Notes under the pieces: generated by a model
What the model was told of the DNA's origin: nothing
Databases searched by the model: none
What the model saw: only the letters and a program-made list of their open reading frames with translations
Translations under genes and position numbers: made by a program
Part shown: positions 16,783 to 25,772 of the stretch, piece by piece
Layout of the letters: each line of letters begins with the position of its first letter
How positions within the stretch are numbered: the first letter of the stretch is position 1
Source: Chloroflexota bacterium
Lineage (GTDB): Bacteria; Chloroflexota; Anaerolineae; UBA4142
Assembly (NCBI GenBank): GCA_016208315.1
Contig: JACQYF010000078.1
Span: forward strand, 1-39,775
Length of the DNA: 39,775 bases
Reading direction: 5' to 3'

Positions 16783-17268
16783 ATGCGCGCCTTTCTCTAC
16801 TTTGATGGCAGCGCGCTTGCCAAACATTACACGGCGGAAAAGGGAACGGCGATTGTTGACCAGATTATTGGTCTCGTGCATCCAAAGCAGATTGTCATAT
16901 CTATTTGGGGTGTCGCCGAAGTTGTTGCCGTGCTAAATCGAAAGAGAAACGTCAAATCCATAGCAGCGGACGAATTCGCATTGCTCATGGTCAACCTGCT
17001 TGAACGCGCCGAAGATTTTTGGGACATCAAGGCGGACAGCGAGGATGTTCGTACGTCGTTTCCGCTCATCGTCGAGCACAATATTAACGCAACGGACGCG
17101 CTTCACCTGCATCTTGCTCTGAAGGTGAAACAACTGGTCGAGCAATTCGAGAGTATGGTCGGCCTTGTCACTTCCGACCAGCGTCTTTTAAAAGCCGCAA
17201 AAGCCGAAGGCCTCACCACGATTGATCCTGAACAAATCTCCGAAGGTGAATTGAAAAAGATGCTGTAA
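16783..17268 (+). CDS. PIN-domain ribonuclease, VapC-like toxin
   Basis: A 161-residue PIN-domain protein. Acidic residues that would bind Mg2+ or Mn2+ are visible: D8 in FDGSAL, E46 in WGVAEV, D105 in NATDALHL and D132 in TSDQRLL. The order and spacing fit VapC-type toxins, which cut tRNA or rRNA. The length is slightly above the usual 130-150. It follows the putative antitoxin gene by four bases and is ended by a hairpin. Confidence 0.85.
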   Translation: MRAFLYFDGSALAKHYTAEKGTAIVDQIIGLVHPKQIVISIWGVAEVVAVLNRKRNVKSIAADEFALLMVNLLERAEDFWDIKADSEDVRTSFPLIVEHNINATDALHLHLALKVKQLVEQFESMVGLVTSDQRLLKAAKAEGLTTIDPEQISEGELKKML

Positions 17269-17270
17269 AA

Positions 17271-17308
17271 AGACCCGAAGGGTTTCCAAGAACCCCTCGG
17301 GTTTTCTC
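17271..17308. terminator. Hairpin terminator, copy of AGACCCGAAGGGTTT repeat
   Basis: Arms 17271-17285 and 17291-17304 pair with one clear mismatch, followed by TTTTCTCTT. The left arm is identical to that of the hairpin at 5351. It separates the convergent PIN and GGDEF/EAL genes and probably terminates both. Confidence 0.75.
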
Positions 17309-17309
17309 T

Positions 17310-20300
17310 TTAGATCGGCACCTGCACCGCAAGGCGCGCCTTTTGCAATAGCCCCAAGAACGCGCCGGCCGGGACGGGCGGACTGAAAAGATACCCCTGC
17401 AGTTCATCGCAAAACTGCGAACGCAAAAAGTCCAGTTGCCGGTCGGTTTCGACGCCCTCCGCAATAACGCGCAGTTTGAGACTATGTCCCAACGCGATGA
17501 TCGCGCTCGTGATCGCCGCGTCGTCGGGATCATGGGTGAGGTCTTTGATAAAGTCGCGCGCGATCTTGAGCGTCGCCAGCGGAAATCGTTTCAGGTAGCC
17601 CAACGAGGAATAACTGCTGCCGAAATCGTCTATCGCGATGCGGATGCCCATGCGACACAGCTCATTCAGGATCCGGACACTCAAATCCGTATCTTTCATC
17701 GCCAGCGTTTCGGTGATTTCCAATTCCAGAGTATGGGGCGCGAGGTCGGTCTCGGCCAAAACTTGCTGGACGATTTGAGCCAGGGCCGGATTCTCGAATT
17801 GACGCGCGGAGGTATTGACGGCGATTTGGAAATCGGGATACCCAGCCAATTGCCAGATCTTGGCTTGCCGGCACGCGGTCCGCAAGACCCACTCGTCAAT
17901 CGGGACGATCAAGCCCGTCTCTTCGGCCAACGGAATAAAGGCCGAGGGCGGCACGAGCTCCCGTCCCGGCGGCTGCCAGCGCACCAACGCTTCTGCGCCG
18001 GTGATCTTGCCGGTCGCTAAAGAGACAACCGGCTGATAATACACGCGGAATTCGTCGCGGGCGAGGGCGAGCCGGAGATCGGTCTCTAACTGCAATTGCG
18101 CGACGACGTTGGCGTGCATATGCGACGCAAAGACCTCGGCGCGCGCCTTGCCCAGGACTTTGGCGCGATACATGGCGATGTCGGCATCGCGCAAGACTTC
18201 TTCGGGAAGCGCGTAACCGGACGCGCTCAACGCGATGCCGATACTCGCAGAGGTGGACATCGCGTGGCCGTCCAGTTGAACCGGCTCCTTCAACGCCGAC
18301 TGGATCCGGGCGGCGACCTGCGTGGGGTCGTTCGCGCTCTGCAGGTCCTCGAGCAGAATCGCAAATTCGTCGCCGCCAAAGCGCGCCACGGTATCCCCCG
18401 GGCGGAGGCATGCCTCCAAACGACGCGCAATGGCGATCAGCATTTGGTCGCCCATCTGGTGCCCGAGACTATCATTGACCAGCTTGAAACGATCGAGGTC
18501 GAGAAAGAGGACGGCGGACAAGTATTCTTCGCGGCGTTTCTGCTTGTCCAGCGCGTGCGCCAGACGGTCCATGAACAGGACGCGGTTCGGCAGTTGGGTC
18601 AGCATATCGTGCAGCGCGTCGTACCGCAGTTGTTCCTCGGCGGCCTTGCGGCTCGTGATGTCGGTCTGCGAGCCGGCCATGCGATACGCTCCGTTGTCGG
18701 CGTCGCGCAGGGCGACCGCGCGACTGAGCATCCACCGCCAGGCGCCGTCCGCGTGCAGCATTCGGTACTCACTTTCGAAATGGTCGCTGTTCCCTTCCAG
18801 GTGCGCGTAGAGGTCCTTTTTCAGCGCGTCGAGGTCGTCCGGATGCACGCGGTTGAACCATTCGTGCGGCTGGTTTCCGACTTGGTCTTCCACATGGCCG
18901 AGCATGGCTTTCCAGCGCGGCGAATAGTGGACCCGATTCGTTCGCAGGTTCCAGTCCCACAAGCCGTCATTCGCGCCGCGCATCGCCAGGGCATACCTCT
19001 CCTCGCTTTCCTGCAGAGCTTCGGTTGCCCAGATGCGGTCCAACGCGCCCGCGCAGTAATCGGCCAGGGCCTGGAGGGTGTCGAGATCGTCTTCCGTATA
19101 CGCGTTGCGCGTGTAGCTTTGGATACTGATCAGCCCGCTCATTTTGTCCCCATTGCGAACGGGGACGAACATCAGCGAAGCCGACGGGCGCTGGGTATCG
19201 CCAAAGGGCACTAGCCCCGAGTCGTCCGACTCGGCGGCGCGCAGGATGAGCAGCGGACCCTCTTCGGCAATTCGCTGCTGCATCGGCGTCGCTTCGCGTG
19301 GAAAGTTATCCGGCGGTGATTGCACGCGCTGACCGCCGATGATGTCCATCGCGACGATCACGCGGATATTATTTCGATCCTGCGCAAACAAGTCCACAAA
19401 GCACGCGTCCCAACCCAGTAATTCGTCCGCCACATCTACGACGATCCGCGCGGCCTCATTGGCCGTGCGCGCCGAGCTTAGCCGGTAGCCCAGGGTTGAA
19501 AACGCCGCGCGGCGCGTCTCCCCGCGTTTCCGCTCCGTGATGTCACGTCCGACGGCTTGAAATTCGATCGTGCGCCCGTCGTCGTCAAAAATCGCTCGCT
19601 CGCTCCACTGTTGCCAGCGCAGTTGCCGGTCCCCGAGCACGAGTTTGTGTTCATAGGTGTGCACCGGGTCTTCCGGCGTAAAGGTGGCGTGGTGGGCGCG
19701 AGTCTCGCGCCCCACTTCGGCTGGCAACAGGCGAAAGATGTCGTCCCCCAAAAACCGCTCGCGCGGTCTGCCGAAATAGCGACACAGCGCTTCGTTGACA
19801 AAGGTCAGGGTACCGTCCGGCCGAAAGCGGCAGATCATCTCCGTCTGATCTTCGACGACGGCTCGAAATCGTTCCTCACTCTCGCGCAGCGCTTCGATCG
19901 CGCGGATGCGCTCGAGCGCGCCGCCGCAGTGATCCGCCAGCGCCTGAAGCAGATTCAGCGCCGCGTGATCATAGCAATTGGCGGTGTAGCTTTGGATGGA
20001 CAAGACGCCGATAATTCGCGCGCCTTCCCGAATCGGCGCGAACATGAGCGAGGCGGACGGGCGGTCCGTATCGCCAAAGGGAGTGAGTTCGGAGAATTTA
20101 AGGTCGCGAGCGTCGCGCAGCATCAACAGGGCCCCGTCCTCGAAAACTCGACGCATGGTCGGCGTGGGCGGTTGATCGGTCCCCGCGGCAGGCACCGCCA
20201 CCCGCCGGCCATTGACGGTATCCATGTTGAGCATCGCATGAATCAAGTCGTGTTCGGGTGAGTAGCGATCAATGAAGCACGCATCCCAGCCCAACAGATC

Positions 20301-21344
20301 ATCGGCCACGTCGAGGATGATTCGGGCCGCCGCGTTCGCGTCGGTGGTCGCGCTCAATTTCTCTCCGAGGGTTGAGAACGCGCGGCTGACTTGTTCGGCG
20401 CGCTTGCGTTCGGCGATCTCCTGTTGCGCGCGCGCGAACAATTGCGCGTTGTGGATCGCGATGGCGGATTGGGTGGCAAACAGACTGAAGAGGCCCACAT
20501 CGGCGGTGGTAAAAGCGCGCGGCGGATCGGCCACAATCGTCACCACGCCCAGAAACTGGTCGCCCCACCGGATCGGCATGCCCATGACCGCCCGCGTCGG
20601 AAAGGCATCGTAGGCGGTATTCCTCTCGGCCCATTCCGCGTAATCGTTTACACAGATCGGCGTTCCGGTTTCCCACACCTTGCCCACCAGGCCCTGGCCG
20701 CGCCGGCGCGTGCCGGCGCTGACGATCGAATTGGAGCCGACCCGGACCAGGCGCTCGAGTATGTCTCGGTCCGGCTGATACAGGTAGAAACTGCTCGACA
20801 ATCCCTGCATCAGTTGGATCGCGCGTTGGGAAATAGAGCGCAGCACCGCTTCGAGGTCTAACTCGGCCGTTATTTCGACGGACATTTGCCGCAGCGCTTC
20901 GAGTTGCTCCGTGCGCTGCTGAAGTGCTCGGTCGGCCTTTTCGCGTTCGGCGATTTGCGCTTGCAGCGCGCGCGATTGGGCCCGGGCTTGGTCGAGGATG
21001 CCCCGAAACCATCCGGCGCCGCCTCCAATAACCAAGCCCATAAAATAACCCGGCCAGTTTTGGAGGACGATCTCCCAGTGCCCTCTGCCGACCATCTGGA
21101 AAAGCAGCGCGTTCAGGATGATGGATCCGGTTCCCGCGACCAAGCCCCCACGCCATCCGAGCAGGAGGCCGGCGATCGCTACTGGCGCGCTGGACAGCGC
21201 CGCGACGACGGGCCCCGCCGCGTCGTGGATCGGATGGAATACGAGGGCGTATGCGCCAAACGCAGCCAAGGTCGCCGCTATAGTTCCGCGCGAATGTTGG
21301 AGCCGCAGGTTGAGGAAATGCAATTTTTCGACGAACCGGCTCAT
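17310..21344 (-). CDS. Membrane GAF/PAS/GGDEF/EAL c-di-GMP signalling protein
   Basis: A 1,344-residue protein started at 21344 behind AGGTG; an ATG at 21377 would add 11 residues. Hydrophobic segments at about 20-110 form a membrane domain. Then come GAF (155-305), GAF (320-480), PAS (490-605), GAF (613-770), PAS (780-900), GGDEF (905-1070) and EAL (1085-1335). The cyclase motif G990-GDEF is intact and is preceded by an RPGD inhibitory site (981-984), which implies product feedback. The EAL motif is intact at 1118-1120, with DDFGSSYSSLGYL later, so phosphodiesterase activity is also possible. GAF2 and GAF3 are near duplicates of each other. The ligand sensed is unknown. The promoter is at 21453-21481. 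Confidence 0.93.
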   Translation of the reverse strand: MSRFVEKLHFLNLRLQHSRGTIAATLAAFGAYALVFHPIHDAAGPVVAALSSAPVAIAGLLLGWRGGLVAGTGSIILNALLFQMVGRGHWEIVLQNWPGYFMGLVIGGGAGWFRGILDQARAQSRALQAQIAEREKADRALQQRTEQLEALRQMSVEITAELDLEAVLRSISQRAIQLMQGLSSSFYLYQPDRDILERLVRVGSNSIVSAGTRRRGQGLVGKVWETGTPICVNDYAEWAERNTAYDAFPTRAVMGMPIRWGDQFLGVVTIVADPPRAFTTADVGLFSLFATQSAIAIHNAQLFARAQQEIAERKRAEQVSRAFSTLGEKLSATTDANAAARIILDVADDLLGWDACFIDRYSPEHDLIHAMLNMDTVNGRRVAVPAAGTDQPPTPTMRRVFEDGALLMLRDARDLKFSELTPFGDTDRPSASLMFAPIREGARIIGVLSIQSYTANCYDHAALNLLQALADHCGGALERIRAIEALRESEERFRAVVEDQTEMICRFRPDGTLTFVNEALCRYFGRPRERFLGDDIFRLLPAEVGRETRAHHATFTPEDPVHTYEHKLVLGDRQLRWQQWSERAIFDDDGRTIEFQAVGRDITERKRGETRRAAFSTLGYRLSSARTANEAARIVVDVADELLGWDACFVDLFAQDRNNIRVIVAMDIIGGQRVQSPPDNFPREATPMQQRIAEEGPLLILRAAESDDSGLVPFGDTQRPSASLMFVPVRNGDKMSGLISIQSYTRNAYTEDDLDTLQALADYCAGALDRIWATEALQESEERYALAMRGANDGLWDWNLRTNRVHYSPRWKAMLGHVEDQVGNQPHEWFNRVHPDDLDALKKDLYAHLEGNSDHFESEYRMLHADGAWRWMLSRAVALRDADNGAYRMAGSQTDITSRKAAEEQLRYDALHDMLTQLPNRVLFMDRLAHALDKQKRREEYLSAVLFLDLDRFKLVNDSLGHQMGDQMLIAIARRLEACLRPGDTVARFGGDEFAILLEDLQSANDPTQVAARIQSALKEPVQLDGHAMSTSASIGIALSASGYALPEEVLRDADIAMYRAKVLGKARAEVFASHMHANVVAQLQLETDLRLALARDEFRVYYQPVVSLATGKITGAEALVRWQPPGRELVPPSAFIPLAEETGLIVPIDEWVLRTACRQAKIWQLAGYPDFQIAVNTSARQFENPALAQIVQQVLAETDLAPHTLELEITETLAMKDTDLSVRILNELCRMGIRIAIDDFGSSYSSLGYLKRFPLATLKIARDFIKDLTHDPDDAAITSAIIALGHSLKLRVIAEGVETDRQLDFLRSQFCDELQGYLFSPPVPAGAFLGLLQKARLAVQVPI

Positions 21345-21452
21345 ATGCCAGCACCTATGAATCAGGAATACCCCCATCGGCGGGTATGAGCAAAGTGCAC
21401 CATCACACTTCTGGGGGGCGCATGTGGGGAAAAGAGCAAGAACTGTGCTACG

Positions 21453-21481
21453 ATTCTAGCGTAGCCAAGAGGTCACGTCAA
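21453..21481 (-). promoter_or_regulatory. Promoter for GGDEF/EAL gene
   Basis: On the minus strand TTGACG (21476-21481) and TAGAAT (21453-21458) are 17 bases apart. The leader to 21344 is about 100 bases and shows no clear structure. Confidence 0.6.
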
Positions 21482-21501
21482 TCCTACTATGGGACTAGCG
21501 A

Positions 21502-21533
21502 GCGAGCATCCCGCCACGCAGCGGGATGCTCGC
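21502..21533. terminator. Strong hairpin after proS
   Basis: GCGAGCATCCCGC (21502-21514) and GCGGGATGCTCGC (21521-21533) form a perfect 13-bp stem nine bases beyond the proS stop. There is no T-tract, so it may act as a 3'-end protector or be a dispersed repeat rather than a classical terminator. Confidence 0.55.
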
Positions 21534-21541
21534 CCCTTCGT

Positions 21542-23299
21542 TCAATCCTTGTACGGCACGGTCTGGACGCGCCGCGCGACCTCGCGTGCGAGGTCCGCGA
21601 TCTCGGTTTTCACCCGCACGACTGCCTCGGCCAACGCGGCGATCGTGCGGTCCTTTTCGGTCCGCCGCTTGAACTCCACCCCGCGTTCCTTGAGCGAACG
21701 CGGGCTGACGGTGACCCGCAGCGGAATGCCGATCAAGTCGGCGTCGTTGAACTTGACGCCGGCCGATTCATCGCGGTCGTCGTACAACACCTCGATCCCT
21801 TCGGCTTGGAGCTGCCTGTATAGTTGCTCCGCGGCTTGTTCTGCGCCGGACAGCACGGTGAGGTGGACTTGATAGGGCGCGACGGTGATGGGCCACTTTA
21901 GTCCGTACTCGTCGTGATACTCTTCCGCGACGCAGGCGAGCAAACGCCCGCTGCCAATCCCGTACGAACCCATGATTACGGGTTTGGTCTGTCCCTCCTT
22001 GTCGAGAAACTTGCAGCCCAGCGAATCGCTGTAACGCGTGCCCAGTTGAAAGATGTTGCCCACTTCGACGCCGCGCGACGCGCGCAACGGCTGGCCGCAG
22101 TCGGGACAAGGCGCGCCTTCTTCCGCCGTCGCCAGATCGGTCACGACCTCGGCCCGATAATCGCGCGCATAGTTGGTGTTGAGCAGGTGAAAGCCCTCTT
22201 CATTCGCGCCCGCGACGAGGTTGGGCGAATTGGGAACCAGATCATCTACGACGACGAGCGCGTTCTTTATTCCAACCGGCGACGCATAGCCGGGCGATGC
22301 GCCGACCGCGCGGATTTCCTCTTCGCGCGCGGGACGCAGGTCCTTGGCCTTGACCGCATTCGCGAGCTTGGTCTCGTTCACGTCCATATCGCCCCGGACG
22401 ATCGCGAACACGAACTTGTCCACGTCCTTGTCGCCCTCGGCGATGGTCGCGATCATAAAGACCGCCTTGGCCGTTTTCGATTTGGGGACGCCGAGGAAAT
22501 TGGCGAGCTCCTCAATTGTCTTGCAATTCGGCGTCGCGACCTTCTCGACTGGCTTGGCTTGTTCCGCGACCGCGGCGGGTTTGCGAAAGCGCGCCACCTG
22601 CCGGTTCGCGGTATAGCCGCAGTTGCCGCACAGGATCAAGGTGTCCTCGCCGATTGGCGTGAGATACATAAACTCGTGCGACAGTTTGCCGCCCATCATG
22701 CCCACGTCGGCTTTAACGGCGACCGTGTCCAGGCCGCAGCGATTAAAGATATTGAAATAGGCCTGATAGTGCGCGCGGTACTGCTTCTCCAGTCCTTCCC
22801 AATCCGCGTCGAGCGAGTACGAATCTTTCATCGTGAACTCGCGGACGCGGATCAAACCCGCGCGCGGCCGGGGGTCGTCGCGCCACTTGGTCTGGATGTG
22901 ATAGACCAGTTGCGGCAATTGCTTGTACGAGCGAATCTGTTTCCGCACCAAGTCGGCGACGATTTCCTCGTGCGTCATCGCGAGCACCATATCGCGGCCG
23001 ACGCGATCTTCAAAGCGTCCCATCTCCGCGCCGATCTGATACCAGCGGCCCGATTCCTTCCAAATATCGGCGGGATGGACGACGGGCATGGTCAGTTCCT
23101 GCCCGCCGATGGCGTTGATCTCGTCGCGCATGATGTTTTCGATCTTGGTGATCGAGCGCTTGGCGAGGGGCAGAACGCTAAAGATGCCTGCGCCCAACTG
23201 CTGAATAAAACCCGCGCGCACCAGCAGTTGGTGACTGGTGACCTCGGCTTCGGAAGGCGCCTCGCGCAGGGTCTGGAAGAACATTTTGCTCATTCGCAT
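21542..23299 (-). CDS. proS: Prolyl-tRNA synthetase, bacterial long type
   Basis: A 585-residue class II synthetase that charges tRNA-Pro. The N-terminus MRMSKMFFQTLREAPSEAE is typical. Motif 2 lies at about 138-160 (KWRDDPRPRAGLIRVREFTMKDSYSLD). An inserted YbaK-like editing domain occupies about 230-400 (ELANFLGVPKSKTAKAV and later NALVVVDD). Motif 3 is near 445-460 (GSYGIGSGRLLA), and the anticodon-binding domain ends the protein. The editing insertion, which removes mischarged Ala, marks the bacterial long form. ATG codons at 23299 and 23293 are both possible starts. I found no T-box in the 145-base leader. Confidence 0.95.
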   Translation of the reverse strand: MRMSKMFFQTLREAPSEAEVTSHQLLVRAGFIQQLGAGIFSVLPLAKRSITKIENIMRDEINAIGGQELTMPVVHPADIWKESGRWYQIGAEMGRFEDRVGRDMVLAMTHEEIVADLVRKQIRSYKQLPQLVYHIQTKWRDDPRPRAGLIRVREFTMKDSYSLDADWEGLEKQYRAHYQAYFNIFNRCGLDTVAVKADVGMMGGKLSHEFMYLTPIGEDTLILCGNCGYTANRQVARFRKPAAVAEQAKPVEKVATPNCKTIEELANFLGVPKSKTAKAVFMIATIAEGDKDVDKFVFAIVRGDMDVNETKLANAVKAKDLRPAREEEIRAVGASPGYASPVGIKNALVVVDDLVPNSPNLVAGANEEGFHLLNTNYARDYRAEVVTDLATAEEGAPCPDCGQPLRASRGVEVGNIFQLGTRYSDSLGCKFLDKEGQTKPVIMGSYGIGSGRLLACVAEEYHDEYGLKWPITVAPYQVHLTVLSGAEQAAEQLYRQLQAEGIEVLYDDRDESAGVKFNDADLIGIPLRVTVSPRSLKERGVEFKRRTEKDRTIAALAEAVVRVKTEIADLAREVARRVQTVPYKD

Positions 23300-23426
23300 G
23301 ATGAATAACCCCCAAATAAATTGCCCGCCGCATCGCGACGGGCTGCCGAAGGAATATGGAATTACAAGGCGTCCAATTCGGGAGAACGTCGCGAAGCGCG
23401 ATAGGGAAAAAATATCGAATTGATTT

Positions 23427-23465
23427 CCCCCTCTCCCTCAAACTCGCATCCTCAAGGAGAGGGGG
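23427..23465 (-). terminator. Hairpin overlapping the 3' end of the LOG-family gene
   Basis: CCCCCTCTCC (23427-23436) and GGAGAGGGGG (23456-23465) form a 10-bp stem. One arm encodes the last codons of the LOG-family gene, so the repeat appears to have become part of the coding end. On the minus strand it precedes AAATCAATT rather than a T-run, so termination is uncertain. Confidence 0.5.
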
Positions 23466-24027
23466 CACGCGGCGAAGGATAGCGCTCCTTCCGCAACGTG
23501 CGTGCCAAATATTCCACAGCATCCTCCGGTTGCGCCTCAACGCGCAACAGAGCCAGTTCCTCGTCGGTGACGGCGAGGTTCTCACGGAACGATTGTACCA
23601 CATTTTTCCAACCGACGCCAACCAGGATGATGGGCTTGCGATGCCGCTCGTCTAACTTGGACAAATTCCAGACGAGCGCCAATTCGGCCAACGTGCCCAT
23701 GCTCCCTTTCAGGACGATAAACCCATCGGCGCGCGCGTGCATCTCGCGAATACGCGCGAACAAATCGTCCCGCTCGACCGTCTCGTCGAGATAGATGTTG
23801 GGCGTGAGCCAGTTGAACTCGGCTGAAATGACGCCGATGGTGCGACCGCCGGATTCGCGCGCGCCGCGCGCCGACGCTTCCATCGTGCCGGCATAGCCGC
23901 CGTTCATGACCGTAAAACCCTTGTGGGCGAGCAATCGCCCCATCAAGTACGCTTCGGCGTACTCGGCGCTGTCGGGCAGAGGACGCGAGCCGCCGAACAC
24001 GGCGACTACTGGGGATGGCTTACTCAC
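23452..24027 (-). CDS. LOG/TIGR00730-like Rossmann protein
   Basis: A 191-residue protein of the LOG (lysine decarboxylase-like) superfamily. It has FGGSRPLPDSAEY at the start, the NGGYAGTMEA motif near residue 43, and a PGGxGTxxE-type motif in the altered form LKGSMGTLAEL near 110. Relatives cleave nucleoside 5'-monophosphates, releasing cytokinin-like bases, or have no known reaction. The GTG at 24027 was chosen because AGGAG lies seven bases upstream and it overlaps the stop of the upstream gene by eight bases; a GTG at 24054 is an alternative. The C-terminus PSPRAPSP is encoded by a repeat arm, so the original end may have been different. Confidence 0.7.
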   Translation of the reverse strand: MSKPSPVVAVFGGSRPLPDSAEYAEAYLMGRLLAHKGFTVMNGGYAGTMEASARGARESGGRTIGVISAEFNWLTPNIYLDETVERDDLFARIREMHARADGFIVLKGSMGTLAELALVWNLSKLDERHRKPIILVGVGWKNVVQSFRENLAVTDEELALLRVEAQPEDAVEYLARTLRKERYPSPRAPSP

Positions 24028-24991
24028 CGTCGTCGCTCCTGTGATGCGGCTCACTCACCATCGTGCCGACCAGCGGCTGCAATTCCGCGCTGCCCAGGAA
24101 ATTCGTAACGGCCTGGCGCACGCCGCGCAACAAGCGCTTGTCGAGCCGCTGGCTGTAATGCGCGCGAAAGTCAACCACGGCGTCTTCTAACGCGACCGTT
24201 TCGTCGTGCTCTCTCAGGTAATAGTGATGATCCATGATCCAGAGATATAGATCGGTTTCGGTCCGGTGGGGAAAATCCCGCAGCACGTTATGCTCGCGGA
24301 TCGCCTGCACGATTGGCGTATAGAGATTGTCGAACCAACTCACGACGGCGTCTTGCCAGCGAACCGGCTTCTTTTTCTCGATCCCCAGGTAATAGCGATG
24401 GACTGCGATGTGCTCGATCAAGCGGACATACCCGCCCGCTTCCGTGAAACGGATGGCGTTACCGGGACGCAGTTCGTCGAGCCGCGTCTTGTCCATGAAC
24501 TCGGCGTGCATCCCCGCGATCTCGACCGTGTCCGCGTTCACATCGTTAACCGTGAGCGGCGCCTTGGTCTTCATCTCGATCACTTCGGCGTCAATGAACA
24601 CCTGACCCTTTTCGCGCGCGACACTGACGCGGTGATGCCCATCGCGCACGAAATAGACCTCGCCGACTTGGTACAATTTGACCGGCGGCAACTCGACATC
24701 GTCATAGTATGCTTCGTCCACGCGTTTCCAGCGTGACTTGGTCCGCATCTGTGTGGGCAGAAACGCGCGGTCGAAATCGTGATACCGCAGCGTCGCGCTG
24801 CCGACGATGTGGTCCACCGGCACGGGGCGCACGCCGCGATAGCTTTCGCCGAAAATCTTGAGCGACCGGCGCACCACCTCGAAAGAGACCAGCTCGTTTG
24901 AACGCCGCGCGGCCATCGCCAGGATGTCACGCCAGAACGCTTTGACGTGCGCGCGGTTGAAATCAGTTTCGGATTGGAATCGGAAGCTCAT
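24020..24991 (-). CDS. ParB/Srx-fold protein of unknown function
   Basis: A 323-residue protein. The segment VPVDHIVGSATLRYHDFDRAFL followed by VYFVRDGHHRVSVAREKG (about residues 57-130) is the ParB/sulfiredoxin-type fold, with the GxHR-like motif as DGHHR. That motif binds nucleotide in ParB and phosphate in related proteins. The C-terminal half is helical, with many aromatic and charged residues (DLYLWIMDHHYYLREHDE). No HTH is obvious, so a partitioning role is unlikely. Its start overlaps the metallophosphoesterase stop as ATGA and its stop overlaps the LOG-family start, so the three are one translationally coupled operon. The function is unknown. Confidence 0.65.
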   Translation of the reverse strand: MSFRFQSETDFNRAHVKAFWRDILAMAARRSNELVSFEVVRRSLKIFGESYRGVRPVPVDHIVGSATLRYHDFDRAFLPTQMRTKSRWKRVDEAYYDDVELPPVKLYQVGEVYFVRDGHHRVSVAREKGQVFIDAEVIEMKTKAPLTVNDVNADTVEIAGMHAEFMDKTRLDELRPGNAIRFTEAGGYVRLIEHIAVHRYYLGIEKKKPVRWQDAVVSWFDNLYTPIVQAIREHNVLRDFPHRTETDLYLWIMDHHYYLREHDETVALEDAVVDFRAHYSQRLDKRLLRGVRQAVTNFLGSAELQPLVGTMVSEPHHRSDDGE

Positions 24992-25602
24992 ATCTCCAGA
25001 ATCTTGTACCCGTACGTGTTCACGATGGTCGTCGCGCCGTGCTGGGTGACGGTTTCCTGCCGGCTGTCGTAGACGTGGACGTGGCCGTGAATCAGATAAC
25101 GCGGCCGGTAATGTTCGATAAACCAGACAAATGATTTAAAGCCGCGATGCGGCAGATCGGGTCCATCGTGAATGCCGGCTGGCGGCGCGTGCGTGATAAG
25201 CACGTCGAGATAGCGCCCGTATCGAGCGCGGTTCACGATCAGCGCGGGCGTGAGCCGCGCGATTTTGGCGCGCATCTCGTTCTCGGTGTACTGGTACTGC
25301 GGGCGGATGTTATACCGCATCGAACCTTCCAGCCCGGCGATCAGCAACCCGTGGTGCTCGACCACCTGCCCGTCAATGTTCTCCGGCCCTTCGGGTTCCG
25401 GCTTTTCGCCGCCCGCGCCGCCGTGATTGCCCATCACGTAATACATCGGGATGTTGAGCACCGAGACGACATATTCGAGATAATCGCTCGGCAAGTCGCC
25501 GCAGGACAACGCCAACGCGACCCCGCGCGCCATCTCTTTGAGCGCGGGGCTGTGTACAAGATCGTTGACCTGGTCGCTGATGGTAAGGACACGCACGCTC
25601 AT
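24988..25602 (-). CDS. Calcineurin-like metallophosphoesterase
   Basis: A 204-residue protein started at 25602 behind GGGAGG. Metal-binding motifs in order are ISD (residue 10), SCGDLPSDY near 33, YVMGNHGG near 58, ITHAPP near 135 and LIHGHVHVY near 170. The first motif lacks the usual second His (SDQ rather than DxH). Such enzymes hydrolyse phosphomonoesters or diesters, and the substrate cannot be deduced. It is the first gene of an overlapping operon with the ParB-like and LOG-family genes. About 65 bases upstream on the minus strand is a hairpin (GCCCTGACC with GGTCGGGGC). Confidence 0.8.
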   Translation of the reverse strand: MSVRVLTISDQVNDLVHSPALKEMARGVALALSCGDLPSDYLEYVVSVLNIPMYYVMGNHGGAGGEKPEPEGPENIDGQVVEHHGLLIAGLEGSMRYNIRPQYQYTENEMRAKIARLTPALIVNRARYGRYLDVLITHAPPAGIHDGPDLPHRGFKSFVWFIEHYRPRYLIHGHVHVYDSRQETVTQHGATTIVNTYGYKILEI

Positions 25603-25725
25603 CGCCGCCCAACCTCCCGCAGGCGGGAAGTTGCTAATAAACAATCGCCCCGACCAAACGCGGTCAGGGCGGGCCACCTTGCGGCGATAAGTATACGCGG
25701 GCAGGAGAAAAAGTCAAACTGCTTT

Positions 25726-25754
25726 TTGCGCGGTGCCCCACCGTGTGCTATAAT
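25726..25754 (+). promoter_or_regulatory. Extended -10 promoter for MNT/HEPN pair
   Basis: TTGCGC (25726-25731) and TATAAT (25749-25754) are 17 bases apart, with TG one base before the -10 (TGCTATAAT). The leader to the start at 25773 is only about 12 bases. Confidence 0.7.
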
Positions 25755-25772
25755 CTTGTACGGGATGGGAGC

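Noticed and set aside
21914..23308. A 464-residue open frame opposite proS
   Set aside because: Shadow frame. ProS motifs are complete on the minus strand.
23300..23451. Possible T-box riboswitch upstream of proS
   Set aside because: I found no conserved T-box antiterminator sequence and no stem with a Pro specifier. Only a small GC hairpin is present.
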